Notes under the pieces: model-generated
Told to the model about the DNA's origin: nothing
Databases searched by the model: none
What the model saw: only the letters and a program-made list of their open reading frames with translations
Assembly: GCF_000021325.1 (NCBI RefSeq)
Contig: NC_011365.1
Coordinates: 1,584,501 to 1,648,500, forward strand
Origin: Gluconacetobacter diazotrophicus PA1 5
Lineage (GTDB): Bacteria > Pseudomonadota > Alphaproteobacteria > Acetobacterales > Acetobacteraceae
Direction of reading: 5' to 3'
DNA: 64,000 nt
Shown here: one piece after another, positions 44,023 to 53,563 of the stretch
Layout: each line of letters begins with the position of its first letter
How positions within the stretch are numbered: position 1 is the first letter of the stretch
Position numbers and translations under genes: made by a program

Positions 44023-45567
44023 TTACACTTCGAGCCGGGGCAGCACGTCGGCAATCCCGGGCAGCAATGTCGGCACGCCATCGGCGATCAGGTCCCGCGC
44101 GGCCTCGATATCCGGGGTGAAGATCCGGTCGCGGTCATAGAACGGCACCCGCGCGCGCAGGGCCGCCGCCGCGCCGGCCAGCGGGCGGGACGTCTGCAGC
44201 GGGGCCAGGAAATCGAGCCCCTGCACGGCCGCCAGATATTCGATGGCGACGATGTCGCGGACATTGGCCACGATGTCGCCCACGCGCCGCGCGGCGAAGG
44301 TGGCCATGCTGACATGGTCCTCCTGGTTCGCCGAGGTCGGCAGGCTGTCGATGCTGGCCGGATGGGCCAGGGTCTTGTTTTCCGACGCCAGCGCCGCCGC
44401 CGTGACCTGCGCGATCATGAACCCGGAATTGACGCCGCTGTCCCGGACCAGGAAGGGGGGCAGGCCGCTCATCTGCGCATCGACCAGCAGCGCCAGGCGC
44501 CGTTCCGCGATGGCCCCGACTTCCGACACCGCAATGGCCATCAGGTCGGCGGCGATGGCCACCGGTTCGGCATGGAAGTTGCCGCCCGACAGCATTTCGT
44601 CGGTTTCCGCGAAATGGATCGGGTTGTCGGACACGGCGTTCGCTTCGATCAGCAGGACCGAGGCCGCATGGCGCAGGCTGTCCAGGCAGGCCCCCATGAC
44701 CTGCGGCTGGCAGCGCAGGCAGTACGGGTCCTGGACGCGTTCGTCATCCTCGCGGTGCGAGGCGCGAATGGCCGAGTCCGCCATCAGCGCGCGATAGAGG
44801 GCGGCGCATTCGATCTGTCCCTTCTGCCCGCGCAGGGCGTGCAGGCGCGGGTCGAACGGCGCGTCGGTGCCGCGGGCGGCGTCCAGGGTCAGCGCACCCG
44901 TCACCAGCGCCGCCTGGAACACGCGTTCGGCGTCGAACAGGGCGACCAGCGCCAGCGCGGTCGAGGCCTGGGTACCGTTCAGCAGGGCCAGCCCTTCCTT
45001 GGGCCCCAGTTCCACCGGCGCCAGGCCCACCGCGCGCAGGGCCTGGTCGCCCGGCAGGACGCGCCCGTCCACCCTGGCCTGCCCCGCGCCGATCAGTACC
45101 GCCGTCATGTGCGCCAGCGGCGCCAGGTCGCCGGACGCGCCCACCGATCCCTTCTGCGGAATGACGGGCAGCACGCCGCGATTGCCCATCTCCAGCAGCA
45201 GGTCCACGATTTCGGGCCGCACGCCGGAATGGCCGCGCGCCAGGCCGTTGGCCTTCAGCAGCAGGATCAGCCGCACCGTGCGGTCGTCCATCGGCGCGCC
45301 GATCCCGGCGGCGTGGCTGAGAACCAGGTTGCGTTGCAGGTCGCGCAGGTTGGCGTCGGCGATGCGCGTCCGCGCCAGCTTGCCGAAACCGGTATTGACG
45401 CCATAGACCGGCCTGCCGTCGGCCACGATCCGGTCGACCGAGCGCGCGGCCTGCGCCAGGGTGTCACGCACCCCCGCCGCCAGCGTGACTGACGGCGCGG
45501 AGAACGCGAGCCGCCGCAGATCCGCGAGGGAGAGCGTACCCGGGGTCAGGATCAGGGAGTCGGTCAT
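44023..45567 (-). CDS. hutH: Histidine ammonia-lyase
   Basis: This 514-residue enzyme deaminates L-histidine to urocanate. The self-processing MIO cofactor tripeptide Ala-Ser-Gly is in [15 protein letters not shown]. Substrate-side motifs include NTGFGKLA and [11 protein letters not shown]; the Ser-His pair there is characteristic of histidine rather than phenylalanine (FL) or tyrosine (HL) lyases. Later landmarks are [23 protein letters not shown], NEDxx-like [18 protein letters not shown] and SANGKT-like regions. The start at 45567 is a clear ATG; the frame extends upstream only as a shadow of the neighbour. hutU, hutI and hutG are not in this window, so histidine catabolism genes are split or elsewhere. 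A degenerate HutC-like site lies upstream at 45589-45598. Confidence 0.93.
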   Translation of the reverse strand: MTDSLILTPGTLSLADLRRLAFSAPSVTLAAGVRDTLAQAARSVDRIVADGRPVYGVNTGFGKLARTRIADANLRDLQRNLVLSHAAGIGAPMDDRTVRLILLLKANGLARGHSGVRPEIVDLLLEMGNRGVLPVIPQKGSVGASGDLAPLAHMTAVLIGAGQARVDGRVLPGDQALRAVGLAPVELGPKEGLALLNGTQASTALALVALFDAERVFQAALVTGALTLDAARGTDAPFDPRLHALRGQKGQIECAALYRALMADSAIRASHREDDERVQDPYCLRCQPQVMGACLDSLRHAASVLLIEANAVSDNPIHFAETDEMLSGGNFHAEPVAIAADLMAIAVSEVGAIAERRLALLVDAQMSGLPPFLVRDSGVNSGFMIAQVTAAALASENKTLAHPASIDSLPTSANQEDHVSMATFAARRVGDIVANVRDIVAIEYLAAVQGLDFLAPLQTSRPLAGAAAALRARVPFYDRDRIFTPDIEAARDLIADGVPTLLPGIADVLPRLEV

Positions 45568-45588
45568 CACGGGGGGCTTGCCTGTACT

Positions 45589-45598
45589 TGTATAGACA
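45589..45598. promoter_or_regulatory. HutC-like half-degenerate site upstream of hutH
   Basis: TGTATAGACA, 22 bp upstream of the hutH start, matches the HutC core TGTA-N2-TACA at all but one base, and a CTTG extends it on the left (45587-45590). HutC is the urocanate-responsive hut repressor in many proteobacteria. No hutC gene is in the window. Confidence 0.4.
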
Positions 45599-45780
45599 TT
45601 GGTCGATAGCGACAGCGATCCGCTCTTGTCAAATCCCCTGGCAAGGGATGCAATGGGCCACTGCGCCACGGGCGCCATGCTTTCGCATACTGCAACGCTC
45701 GGTTTCGCAACGCGGGCAGGACAGCGGGCGGACGGCGCGAGACAATGCCGCATAGTCAGAAACAGAAACAGGGCGGGACG

Positions 45781-46854
45781 ATGGACCAGGACGTGGCGTA
45801 TGGGAAACAGGTATCGGCCGGGACGCGGGATCTGCGGACCATCGATTGCAATCCCGATTTCTGGTACCCGGTGGCCTGGTCGCGCGAACTGAAGGTCGGC
45901 AAGACCATCGGCACGCGCTATGCCGGCCAGCCGATCGCCCTGGTCCGCCCGGTGGAAGGCGGCGTCTTCGCGCTGGAAGACCGCTGCGCGCACCGCCAGG
46001 TGCCGCTGAGCAAGGGCGTGGTCAAGGGCCAGGCGGTCCAGTGCTGCTATCATGGCTGGGCGTACGGCCGGTCCGGCCGCTGCATCGACGTGCCGTATCT
46101 GGGCAAGGGCAAGCTGCCGAACGGCGTGCGCACCTATCCCTGCCGCGAGGAAGGCGGGCTGATCTTCATCTTCCCCGGCGACCCCGCGCTGGCGGATTCC
46201 GTGCCGTTTCCGAAGTTGGCGCAGGTGGCCAATCCGGCCTTCAAGACGCGGCAGTTCGGTCCGCGCGTGAAATGCCATTACACGTTCATGCATGAGAACC
46301 TGATGGACATGAACCATCAGTTCCTGCATCGCCGCCAGATGGGGCAGATCCGCTCGCGGCTGCTGGGCCAGGACCGGGGCGAGGATTTCGTCGAGGCGCG
46401 CTACAGCTTCGCCCGCACGGGGACCCACCAGCCGCTGGCCGAGGCGCTGATCTTCGGCCGCCATCGCGACCTGGAGGGCCGCGAACAGCCGGTCGAGGAA
46501 GTGGTCACGATCCGGACGGAATATCCGTACCAGACGCTGACCATCGTCGACAAGGACGGCGACATGATCATGTCGCTGTGGGCGGCCTACGTGCCGCAGA
46601 GCGCCGACCAGCGCGAAAGCCGGGCCTTCGGCCTGCTGTCCGTGCTGCGGCCCAAGATTCCGTTCCTGATCGACGTGATCTGGCCGGTGCTGGGCGGATT
46701 CACCAACCGGATCTTCGAGGAAGACCGCGAGATCGTCGAGATGGAGCAGCAGGCCTGGGACGCCCAGGGCGGCGACTGGAACGTGGAGGTGTTTCCGGTG
46801 GTCAACCATCTGCGCGCCCTGCTGGCCCGCTGCGGCGACCAGACGGTGAAATGA
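45781..46854 (+). CDS. Rieske-type non-heme iron oxygenase (ring-hydroxylating/demethylase alpha subunit)
   Basis: The protein is 357 residues from the ATG at 45781, chosen for the GGCGGGAC ribosome site; an ATG at 45745 is also in frame. The Rieske cluster motif is CAH-x16-CCYHGW, and the mononuclear iron site is in [11 protein letters not shown] (Asp and two His). Such oxygenases hydroxylate or O-demethylate aromatic or lipid-like substrates with electrons from a separate reductase, and no reductase is adjacent. The gene is divergent from hutH, and the 213 bp spacer could carry shared control. Whether it acts on a histidine/urocanate-related compound or is unrelated is unknown. Confidence 0.85.
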   Translation: MDQDVAYGKQVSAGTRDLRTIDCNPDFWYPVAWSRELKVGKTIGTRYAGQPIALVRPVEGGVFALEDRCAHRQVPLSKGVVKGQAVQCCYHGWAYGRSGRCIDVPYLGKGKLPNGVRTYPCREEGGLIFIFPGDPALADSVPFPKLAQVANPAFKTRQFGPRVKCHYTFMHENLMDMNHQFLHRRQMGQIRSRLLGQDRGEDFVEARYSFARTGTHQPLAEALIFGRHRDLEGREQPVEEVVTIRTEYPYQTLTIVDKDGDMIMSLWAAYVPQSADQRESRAFGLLSVLRPKIPFLIDVIWPVLGGFTNRIFEEDREIVEMEQQAWDAQGGDWNVEVFPVVNHLRALLARCGDQTVK

Positions 46855-46858
46855 GTTC

Positions 46859-46889
46859 TCCCTGTTCTGCAGAAAACGCGGAACAGGGA
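46859..46889. terminator. Bidirectional hairpin between Rieske oxygenase and treY ends
   Basis: A 9 bp inverted repeat TCCCTGTTC/GAACAGGGA with a 13 nt loop lies between the two convergent stops (46854 and 46898). It has no strong T-run and probably limits read-through in both directions. Confidence 0.65.
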
Positions 46890-46897
46890 AAACCGCC

Positions 46898-49672
46898 TCA
46901 TTCGGTCACCAGGACATCCAGCGGCATCCCGCCGGCCAGCGTGGCCAGTTCGCGCACGGCGGCGGTGTCGAAGGTCCGGCCCGGGCGCAGCAGCGAGCGC
47001 CACGGGCCGGAAGGGGCGTCGCCCCAGTCCAGCGCCGTGCCGCGCCAGGTACCCGGCGGACAGGACAGGTCGGCCGGACTGGGCGTCAGGCCCAGGGTCA
47101 GCCGGGGGACGAGGACCAGCATCGCCCGGTGATCCAGCGTCCGGGCGAAGGCGACCAGATTCCGCCGGCGGCCGCCGGTCACCCGGACGGGCCGATAGGC
47201 GCCCTCGATGAACAGGGCGGGGTCGCTGGCCCTGAAACGCAGCACCGCGCCGATCAGGGCCTGTTTCACGCGGCCGTCGCGCCAGAGCGGGGCAAGCGAC
47301 GCGCAATCCGCCTCGCCCGCCGTCACCGCTGCCAGCGCCCGGGTGCGGGCATCGAAATCGACCGGGCGGCGATTGTCGGGGTCGACCAGGCTGAGATCCC
47401 AGAACTCGCACCCCTGATACAGGTCGGGCATGCCGGGGCCGGTCAGGCGCAGGGCCGTCTGGGCCAGCCCGTTCAACGCCCCTGCGGGCGCGATCCGGCC
47501 GATGAACCCGTCCAGCATCGGCAGGAAGGCGTTCGACGGATCGGGGGACAGGATGGCGTCGAGGAAGGTACGGCACGCATCCTCATACGCCGTGTCGGGG
47601 TCGGTCCAGCTTGTGTGGCGCTTGGCCTCGCGCAGGGCCTTGAGCTGCCAGGCGGCCATGCGGTCGCGGAAATCGGCCGCTTCCTTGCCGTGCGGCGGCG
47701 CATCGGTCATCGGCCAGGCGCCGATCAGCGCCTGGTACAGGATCAGTTCGTCCGCCCGGTCGGGCGCGCCGGCCCCCGATATGGAAGCGCGCAGGGGGGC
47801 GTTATGGGCGCTCCATCCCGTCGCGATGCGCGCCCATTCCCGCCCGCATTCCGACAGGACGGCCAGGCGGGCGCGGGCATCCTCGCCGCGCTTGTGGTCG
47901 TGGGTGGCCGTCGCCAGCATCGCCCGGGGCCAGTCCCGCCGCCGCACGGTGTTGGCGGCGTGGAAGGCGGCGACGGTTCCCGCGAAGTGGCCCGGATGGG
48001 TGCCGACATCATTGCGCGAGAGCAGGCGGCCATAGCGATAGAAGGACGTGTCCTCGACCGCCTTGGCGGCCAGGGGGGCGGTCAGGTGTTCGAAACACGT
48101 GATCGCCTCGCCCGCCGCCGGCCGGCCGGCGGCGCCGAACTGCCGTTCCAGCCACGCCAGCACCGGCATCTGCGACGGCGCCAGCCCCGCCCGCGCCGCC
48201 CGGCAGGAATCGTGCAGGACGCGATTGCCCGTGCCGGCCGGGGGCGGCCCGTCGGCGGCATAGGAACGATAGACGGGAAATTCCGCCAGGATGCGCCGCA
48301 GGACCCGCGCCAGCGCGGCGGGCGTGAAATCGCATGCCGCCGGGTCGCGCCGAGCCAGCCCGGCCAGCACATGGACCAGCCGCGCCAGGTCGGCACCCAG
48401 CGCGTGGTCCAGGATCATGCCGCGCGCCGCCCGCTGTTCGGCATCGAACGAGGTCGCCCCCCCCGCGCCCCAGACCCACAGGTCGTCCAGCGCGCCCTCG
48501 CCCCGCTGGTCGTGCAGCAGCAGGTCCACCTGTTCCAGGAAGTCATAGCCCGTGGTGCCGTCCACGCCCCAGCCGGCGGGCAGGGTTTCGCCGGCGGCCA
48601 GGATCTTTTCCACGTAGAGCGCGGGTCCTGGCGGCAGACCGGCCGGCCGCTGGGCCTCCACCGCCGCCAGGGCGTGACGCAGCCGCGCGCAATAGGCACC
48701 GGGGCGGGCCAGCCCGTCGATATGATCGACACGCATGCCGTCGATCAGCCCCTGCGCATACAGCGCGATGACCGTGCCATGCACCGCGTCGAACACATCG
48801 GGATGTTCGACGCATACGCCCGCCAGGCCGGTGATGTCGAAGAACCGGCGCCAGTTGATGATGTCGCCCGCCGTGCGCCACCACGCCAGTCGATAATGCT
48901 GCCGGTCCAGCAGGGCGTGCAGCCGGGCGCGTCCCGCCCCGGTAGCGGGGACGAAGCGCGCCAGCGCGCGGTCGATGGCGGTGGCGCCTTCGGGCGTGCG
49001 CGCCCAGTCCGCCAGGACGTGCAGCCAGGCCGCCGCGGCATCGGGCGGGGCGCCGCGCAGCATGTCCAGCACGCCGGCGACCGGGGGCGGCACGTCGTCC
49101 GCATCGAACAGGTCGGGGTAGTGGCTGGGACAGATCGGGAAGCAGTGCTCGTAATGCCAGCAGGCGAAGCGCCCGTCCTGCGCGTCATGGCGCAGGACCA
49201 GTTCGCCCTTGGCCAGGCAGTCACCGTACGGCGCGGCCAGGAAGGGCACCAGCACGCGGTCGCGCAGCGTCTCGTCCGGCGGGGTCCAGTCGATGTCGAA
49301 CATGTGCGCGTGCCGGCTGGCGCGGCCCCAGGCCAGCACATCCTCCCACCACGCATTGCCGCTGCCGCCCACCGCCATGTGGTTGGGCACGATGTCCAGG
49401 ATCAGCCCCATGCCGCGCGCGCGCAGCCGCGCCACCAGGCGGACCAGCGCGTCGTACCCGCCGAGTTCGGGATTCACCCGGCCGAAATCGAGCGTGTCAT
49501 AGCCATGGGTGGACCCCGGCCGGGCAGCCAGAAGCGGCGAGGCGTAGATATGGCTGATGCCCAGGTCGGCGAAATAATCGACCCGCGCCGCCGCGTCATC
49601 CAGGGTGAAACCGGCATGGAACTGCAGGCGGACGGTCGCGCGCGGGCCCAACATGGCAGGATCCGTCGTCAT
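46898..49672 (-). CDS. treY: Maltooligosyl-trehalose synthase
   Basis: TreY isomerises the reducing-end glucose of maltooligosaccharides into an alpha,alpha-1,1 link, giving maltooligosyl-trehalose. The 924-residue GH13 enzyme begins with [34 protein letters not shown], then shows [20 protein letters not shown]. The catalytic aspartate is in [14 protein letters not shown], the acid in [13 protein letters not shown], and the TreY-specific region [16 protein letters not shown] follows. The C-terminal part shows [23 protein letters not shown]. The ATG at 49672 overlaps the malQ stop (ATGA). It is the last gene of the glycogen-trehalose operon. Confidence 0.93.
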   Translation of the reverse strand: MTTDPAMLGPRATVRLQFHAGFTLDDAAARVDYFADLGISHIYASPLLAARPGSTHGYDTLDFGRVNPELGGYDALVRLVARLRARGMGLILDIVPNHMAVGGSGNAWWEDVLAWGRASRHAHMFDIDWTPPDETLRDRVLVPFLAAPYGDCLAKGELVLRHDAQDGRFACWHYEHCFPICPSHYPDLFDADDVPPPVAGVLDMLRGAPPDAAAAWLHVLADWARTPEGATAIDRALARFVPATGAGRARLHALLDRQHYRLAWWRTAGDIINWRRFFDITGLAGVCVEHPDVFDAVHGTVIALYAQGLIDGMRVDHIDGLARPGAYCARLRHALAAVEAQRPAGLPPGPALYVEKILAAGETLPAGWGVDGTTGYDFLEQVDLLLHDQRGEGALDDLWVWGAGGATSFDAEQRAARGMILDHALGADLARLVHVLAGLARRDPAACDFTPAALARVLRRILAEFPVYRSYAADGPPPAGTGNRVLHDSCRAARAGLAPSQMPVLAWLERQFGAAGRPAAGEAITCFEHLTAPLAAKAVEDTSFYRYGRLLSRNDVGTHPGHFAGTVAAFHAANTVRRRDWPRAMLATATHDHKRGEDARARLAVLSECGREWARIATGWSAHNAPLRASISGAGAPDRADELILYQALIGAWPMTDAPPHGKEAADFRDRMAAWQLKALREAKRHTSWTDPDTAYEDACRTFLDAILSPDPSNAFLPMLDGFIGRIAPAGALNGLAQTALRLTGPGMPDLYQGCEFWDLSLVDPDNRRPVDFDARTRALAAVTAGEADCASLAPLWRDGRVKQALIGAVLRFRASDPALFIEGAYRPVRVTGGRRRNLVAFARTLDHRAMLVLVPRLTLGLTPSPADLSCPPGTWRGTALDWGDAPSGPWRSLLRPGRTFDTAAVRELATLAGGMPLDVLVTE

Positions 49673-51762
49673 GGGGTGGAGGGTGTACGCCGGGCGTCGC
49701 GCAGCAGGGCCAGCCGGCGGGCGGCATCCGGCTGGGCCAGCAGGTCCCGCCCGGCGGGATAGCGGCGCTGCCAGTTGGGGTGGCCCGAGATCGTACCCGG
49801 CAGGTTGGGCTGCTCGGGCAGGCCCAGCACGTCTTCCAGCGGCAGGATCGCCAGGGGGGACGCCGTGGCGCCGACGAAGCCCACCGCCGCGTCGGCCACC
49901 AGGGCCGCGCCGTCCGGGGTCGGCGGGGGCACCGGCGCGTCGGACGGGGCGCCTTGTGGAGCACGCAGCGCGTCCCACAGGGCGGCACGGTCATGGTCGC
50001 GCGCCGCCAGCGCGTCCTCGGCCTTCGTGCCCTTCGGCAATTGCCGCAGGGTCTTGCGCCAGCCGATATCCCTGCCCTGCCACCAGCCGGCCACGGTGGG
50101 CAGGTCGTGGGTCGTCGTCATGGCCACGGCGTTGCGCCCCCACTTGTCCGGCGGCAGGAACGCGCCGTCCGGCCCGCGTTCGAACCACAGCACGTTCATG
50201 CCCATGATCGCGCGCCGCGCCGCCTGGCCGCGAAACCCCGGCGAGACGGTGCCCAGATCCTCGCCGATCACCACCGAACCGTGCCGGCGCGATTCCAGCG
50301 CCACCAGACGCATCAGGTCCTGGCGCGGAAAGGACAGGTACGCGCCATCCGTGGCCGAGGCACCATCCGGGATGATCCACAGCCGCTCCAGGCCCATCAC
50401 GTGGTCGATCCGCACTCCGCCGCCGCGCTGCGCATCCGCGCCGCGTGCGTCCGCGCCACCCTGGCGCGCCATGGCGGCGCGCAGCGTGTCGATGAAGGCG
50501 CGATAACCGTGCGCGTGCAGCCCGGCGGGGGAAAAGGTGGTCAGGCCCCAGTTCTGCCCCAGCGGGCCCAGCGGGTCCGGCGGGGCGCCCACCGAAGCGC
50601 CGATCAGGAAATCGTCCTGGTTCGTCCAGCACTGGCTGCCGGCGGGGTCGGTCCCGATCGCCAGGTCGGCGATCAGGCCGATCTTCATCCCGGCCTTGCC
50701 CGCGGCCTTGTCCGCGCGGTCCAGGCTGCGCGCCGCCAGCCATTGCAGGAAAAGGTGGAATCCGACCTCGTTCTGGCGTTCGTCGGCGAAGCGGGCGACC
50801 TCGGGACTGTCGGGATTGCGGATCGCGGTGGGCCACATGCGCCAGTTGCCGCCGCGCGGCCCACGGCCAAGCTGATGGGCATGCAGCGCCTCGAACACCG
50901 CATGGCAGTGCAGCGCGCGCCCCTGGGCGGCGACGAAGGCCATCATTTCCGCCGGCGGCGCGGCACGGATGCAATCGTCATACAGGCCGCGCAGCATCTG
51001 CATCCGCAACGCCGCCGCATGGGGCCAGTCGATCAGCGGCGCGTTTTCCAGCGCCAGCAGCGCCGAGGGGGCAATGCGCAGCCGGCGCTGGACCTGCCCG
51101 ATTTCGTGGGCCCGGAACCAGCAGCGCATGTCCGCCAGCAGCACGTTCAGGAACAGCCGGCTGGACGGCGAATAGGGGCTGTATTGCGTGGGCCGGGCAG
51201 CGAACATGGCGTGGACCGGGCTGATCGCCAGCGCATCGGCACCGACCGCGGCCGCCTGCGTCGCCAGGTCGGCCAATGCGCCGAAATGGCCGATCCCGCC
51301 GTCATGCGGCGCGTGCAGGCCGTAGATCTGCGCCGCCAGGCCCCATGCCCGCCCGTCCTGCATCGCCTCGGCCACCGTGTGGCAGCAGGACGGCGCGATG
51401 GCGAGCACGGCGCGCACGCCCCCGATATCCAGCACATGGTAGCCGACCTGGTGGACAGGCGGCAGCGTCAGGTGGCCGTCCCGCGCGCGGGTGGCGCGGC
51501 CGGTGACGATCGTCCCGTCCTCGCACTCCAGGTGGAAGGACGGATGGTCCGCCCGGGACGCCAGCGTCAGGGGCGTCCGGATGCCGGCCTGGCCCACCAC
51601 CATCGGCGGCAGGCCGGCCCGGATGGCGGGACCGCCCTCCAGCACGCGCAGCAGGCTGCGCAGGCTGTCGACGCCGACGCGGTGCAGCGTGCCGCCGGTA
51701 TCCCGCCACGATGTCGCCAGCCCCGCCCGGCGCGCCCGGGTACGAAGCGATCGGTCATCCAT
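49669..51762 (-). CDS. malQ: 4-alpha-glucanotransferase (amylomaltase, GH77)
   Basis: MalQ transfers alpha-1,4-glucan segments and releases glucose, reshaping maltooligosaccharides. The 697-residue protein starts at an ATG at 51762 overlapping treZ by 8 bp; a TTG at 51774 is possible. GH77 landmarks are ISPVHAMFAARPTQYSPYSPSSRLFLN, GLIADLAIGTDPAGSQCW, the catalytic aspartate in GGVRIDHVMGLERLWIIP, the acid in GEDLGTV, and TTTHDLPTVAGWW. Within the operon it probably tailors debranched glucans to lengths usable by TreY and TreZ. Confidence 0.92.
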   Translation of the reverse strand: MDDRSLRTRARRAGLATSWRDTGGTLHRVGVDSLRSLLRVLEGGPAIRAGLPPMVVGQAGIRTPLTLASRADHPSFHLECEDGTIVTGRATRARDGHLTLPPVHQVGYHVLDIGGVRAVLAIAPSCCHTVAEAMQDGRAWGLAAQIYGLHAPHDGGIGHFGALADLATQAAAVGADALAISPVHAMFAARPTQYSPYSPSSRLFLNVLLADMRCWFRAHEIGQVQRRLRIAPSALLALENAPLIDWPHAAALRMQMLRGLYDDCIRAAPPAEMMAFVAAQGRALHCHAVFEALHAHQLGRGPRGGNWRMWPTAIRNPDSPEVARFADERQNEVGFHLFLQWLAARSLDRADKAAGKAGMKIGLIADLAIGTDPAGSQCWTNQDDFLIGASVGAPPDPLGPLGQNWGLTTFSPAGLHAHGYRAFIDTLRAAMARQGGADARGADAQRGGGVRIDHVMGLERLWIIPDGASATDGAYLSFPRQDLMRLVALESRRHGSVVIGEDLGTVSPGFRGQAARRAIMGMNVLWFERGPDGAFLPPDKWGRNAVAMTTTHDLPTVAGWWQGRDIGWRKTLRQLPKGTKAEDALAARDHDRAALWDALRAPQGAPSDAPVPPPTPDGAALVADAAVGFVGATASPLAILPLEDVLGLPEQPNLPGTISGHPNWQRRYPAGRDLLAQPDAARRLALLRDARRTPSTP

Positions 51763-53551
51763 GGGCGACCTCAAGAAGGCGGACGGTCACGCTGTACGGG
51801 TCGAGATCGCGCTGGGGCGGCGCCGGCGTGGCGGGCGAACCATCGGCGGGCGAACCGTCGAACAGCACGGTGCCGGCGACCCAGTCCGGCAGGGGCACCA
51901 CGCCCTCGCCCAGATTGAGCGCGATCGCCAGCACCGCGCCGTCGCCCATGCGCCAGCGCGCCGCCACGGCGGCGGGGCCGATCGGCTGCGCGCCCAGCCC
52001 CCGCGCGCCGCGCAGGCGCGGTACGACATGGTGCCGCCGCAGCCGCAGCAGGGTCGCGAACAGGTCCTGCCAGCCGCGTCCGGCGGGTCCGGCGGCCTCG
52101 CGCGCGTTCGGGACCGAGGCGGCGAAGGTTTCGGGCTGGTTGGGATCGGGAATCTGTTCCCGCCGCGCGGGATCGCTGAAATGGGCGAAGGCGGCGAATT
52201 CGCGGCGGCGGCCATCGCGCACGATCTGCCCCAGATGGGGCGAATGGCTGGTGAAGAACAGGAACGGCCGGCGCGACCCCCATTCCTCGCCCATGAACAG
52301 CAGCGGAATCTGCGGCGACAGCAGCAGCAGGCCATAGGCCGCGCGCAGGGCACGCGGATCGGCCAGGACCGTCAGCCGGTCGCCCAGCGCGCGATTGCCG
52401 ATCTGGTCGTGATTCTGCAGGAACAGGATGAAGGCGCTGGGCGGCAGGCTGCCCGACGGCATGCCGCGCGGCCGCTTGAGCGTGGGAAACACCTCGCCCT
52501 GGAACGCGAAGCCCTGGCCGAGAACCCGTGCCAGATGGGCGGTCGGGTCGTCGGAAAAATTCCTGTAATATCCTTCATCCTCACCGGTCAGCAGAACATG
52601 CAGCGCGTTATGGCCGTCATCGTTCCATTGCGCGTCGAAGCCCGACTGCAGCAGGCCGGCATCGTTGTTTTCGTTTTCCAGGATCAGATGGACGTGCCGC
52701 CCGGCTTCGGTGCGGGCACGGACCCGCGCCGCCAGCTCGACCAGCCAGTCACGGTCGGCAATGGCGTGCACCGCGTCCAGACGCAGACCGTCGAACCGGT
52801 ATTCCATCAGCCAGTACAAGGCATTTTCGGTGAAGTAGGTGCGCACCGCCGGCTGGCGGAAATCGATGGCCTCGCCCCAGGGCGTGGGCCGGTCGGACCG
52901 GAAGAACGGGGCCGCGTAGGCCGACAGGAAATTACCGTCCGGTCCGAAATGATTATAGACCACATCGAGGAAGACCATCATCCCCAGCCCATGGGCGTGG
53001 TCGATCAGCGCCTTCAGGTCCTCCGGCGTGCCGTAGGACGATTCCGGGGCGTAGGGCAGCACGCCGTCATACCCCCAGTTCCGCCCGCCGGGAAATTCCG
53101 ACAGCGGCATCAACTGGACGGCGGTGATGCCGAGCGCCGCCAGTTGCGACAGCCGGGCGCGCACGCCCTGGAACCCGCCGGCGATGCCGACATGGATTTC
53201 GTAGATGACCGTCCGTTCCCACGGCATGCCGCACCAGTCGTTGACCGTCCAGGCATAGGCGCGGGGATCGACTACCATGCTGGGGCCGAACACGTCATCC
53301 GGCTGCGCGCGCGAGGCGGGATCGGCCACCGCGAGGTCGGGCCGCACGCGATAGCGGTAGCGCGCGCCCGCGCCGCACGGAGCGACGATTTCAAACGCGC
53401 CATCGGGCTGGCGAGTCATGGCGATCGGCGCCGCACCCTCGATTTCCAGGTCGACCGTGTCGCACGATGGCGCCCACAGGCGGAAACGCGTCTGGTGCGG
53501 CGTGATCATCGTGGCGCCGAACGTGCAGGCAAAGGCGTGGGTCGTGCGCAT
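51755..53551 (-). CDS. treZ: Malto-oligosyltrehalose trehalohydrolase
   Basis: TreZ releases free trehalose from the TreY product. This 598-residue GH13 enzyme has an N-terminal CBM48-like domain (FRLWAPSCDTVDLEIEG), then ERTVIYEIHVG, AVQLMPLSEFPGGRNWGYDGVLPYAP and VFLDVVYNHFGPDGNFL. The catalytic triad is in DGLRLDAVHAI (Asp), LILENENND (Glu) and LQNHDQIGN (Asp). It follows glgX with a 12 bp gap and overlaps malQ. With TreY it converts glycogen-derived chains to trehalose, an osmoprotectant. Confidence 0.93.
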   Translation of the reverse strand: MRTTHAFACTFGATMITPHQTRFRLWAPSCDTVDLEIEGAAPIAMTRQPDGAFEIVAPCGAGARYRYRVRPDLAVADPASRAQPDDVFGPSMVVDPRAYAWTVNDWCGMPWERTVIYEIHVGIAGGFQGVRARLSQLAALGITAVQLMPLSEFPGGRNWGYDGVLPYAPESSYGTPEDLKALIDHAHGLGMMVFLDVVYNHFGPDGNFLSAYAAPFFRSDRPTPWGEAIDFRQPAVRTYFTENALYWLMEYRFDGLRLDAVHAIADRDWLVELAARVRARTEAGRHVHLILENENNDAGLLQSGFDAQWNDDGHNALHVLLTGEDEGYYRNFSDDPTAHLARVLGQGFAFQGEVFPTLKRPRGMPSGSLPPSAFILFLQNHDQIGNRALGDRLTVLADPRALRAAYGLLLLSPQIPLLFMGEEWGSRRPFLFFTSHSPHLGQIVRDGRRREFAAFAHFSDPARREQIPDPNQPETFAASVPNAREAAGPAGRGWQDLFATLLRLRRHHVVPRLRGARGLGAQPIGPAAVAARWRMGDGAVLAIALNLGEGVVPLPDWVAGTVLFDGSPADGSPATPAPPQRDLDPYSVTVRLLEVAHG

Positions 53552-53563
53552 GGGCGGGTCCCT

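Noticed and set aside
44023-46809. 928-codon frame extending hutH upstream
   Set aside because: The extra 414 codons are antisense to the Rieske oxygenase; the hutH ATG at 45567 gives the normal length.
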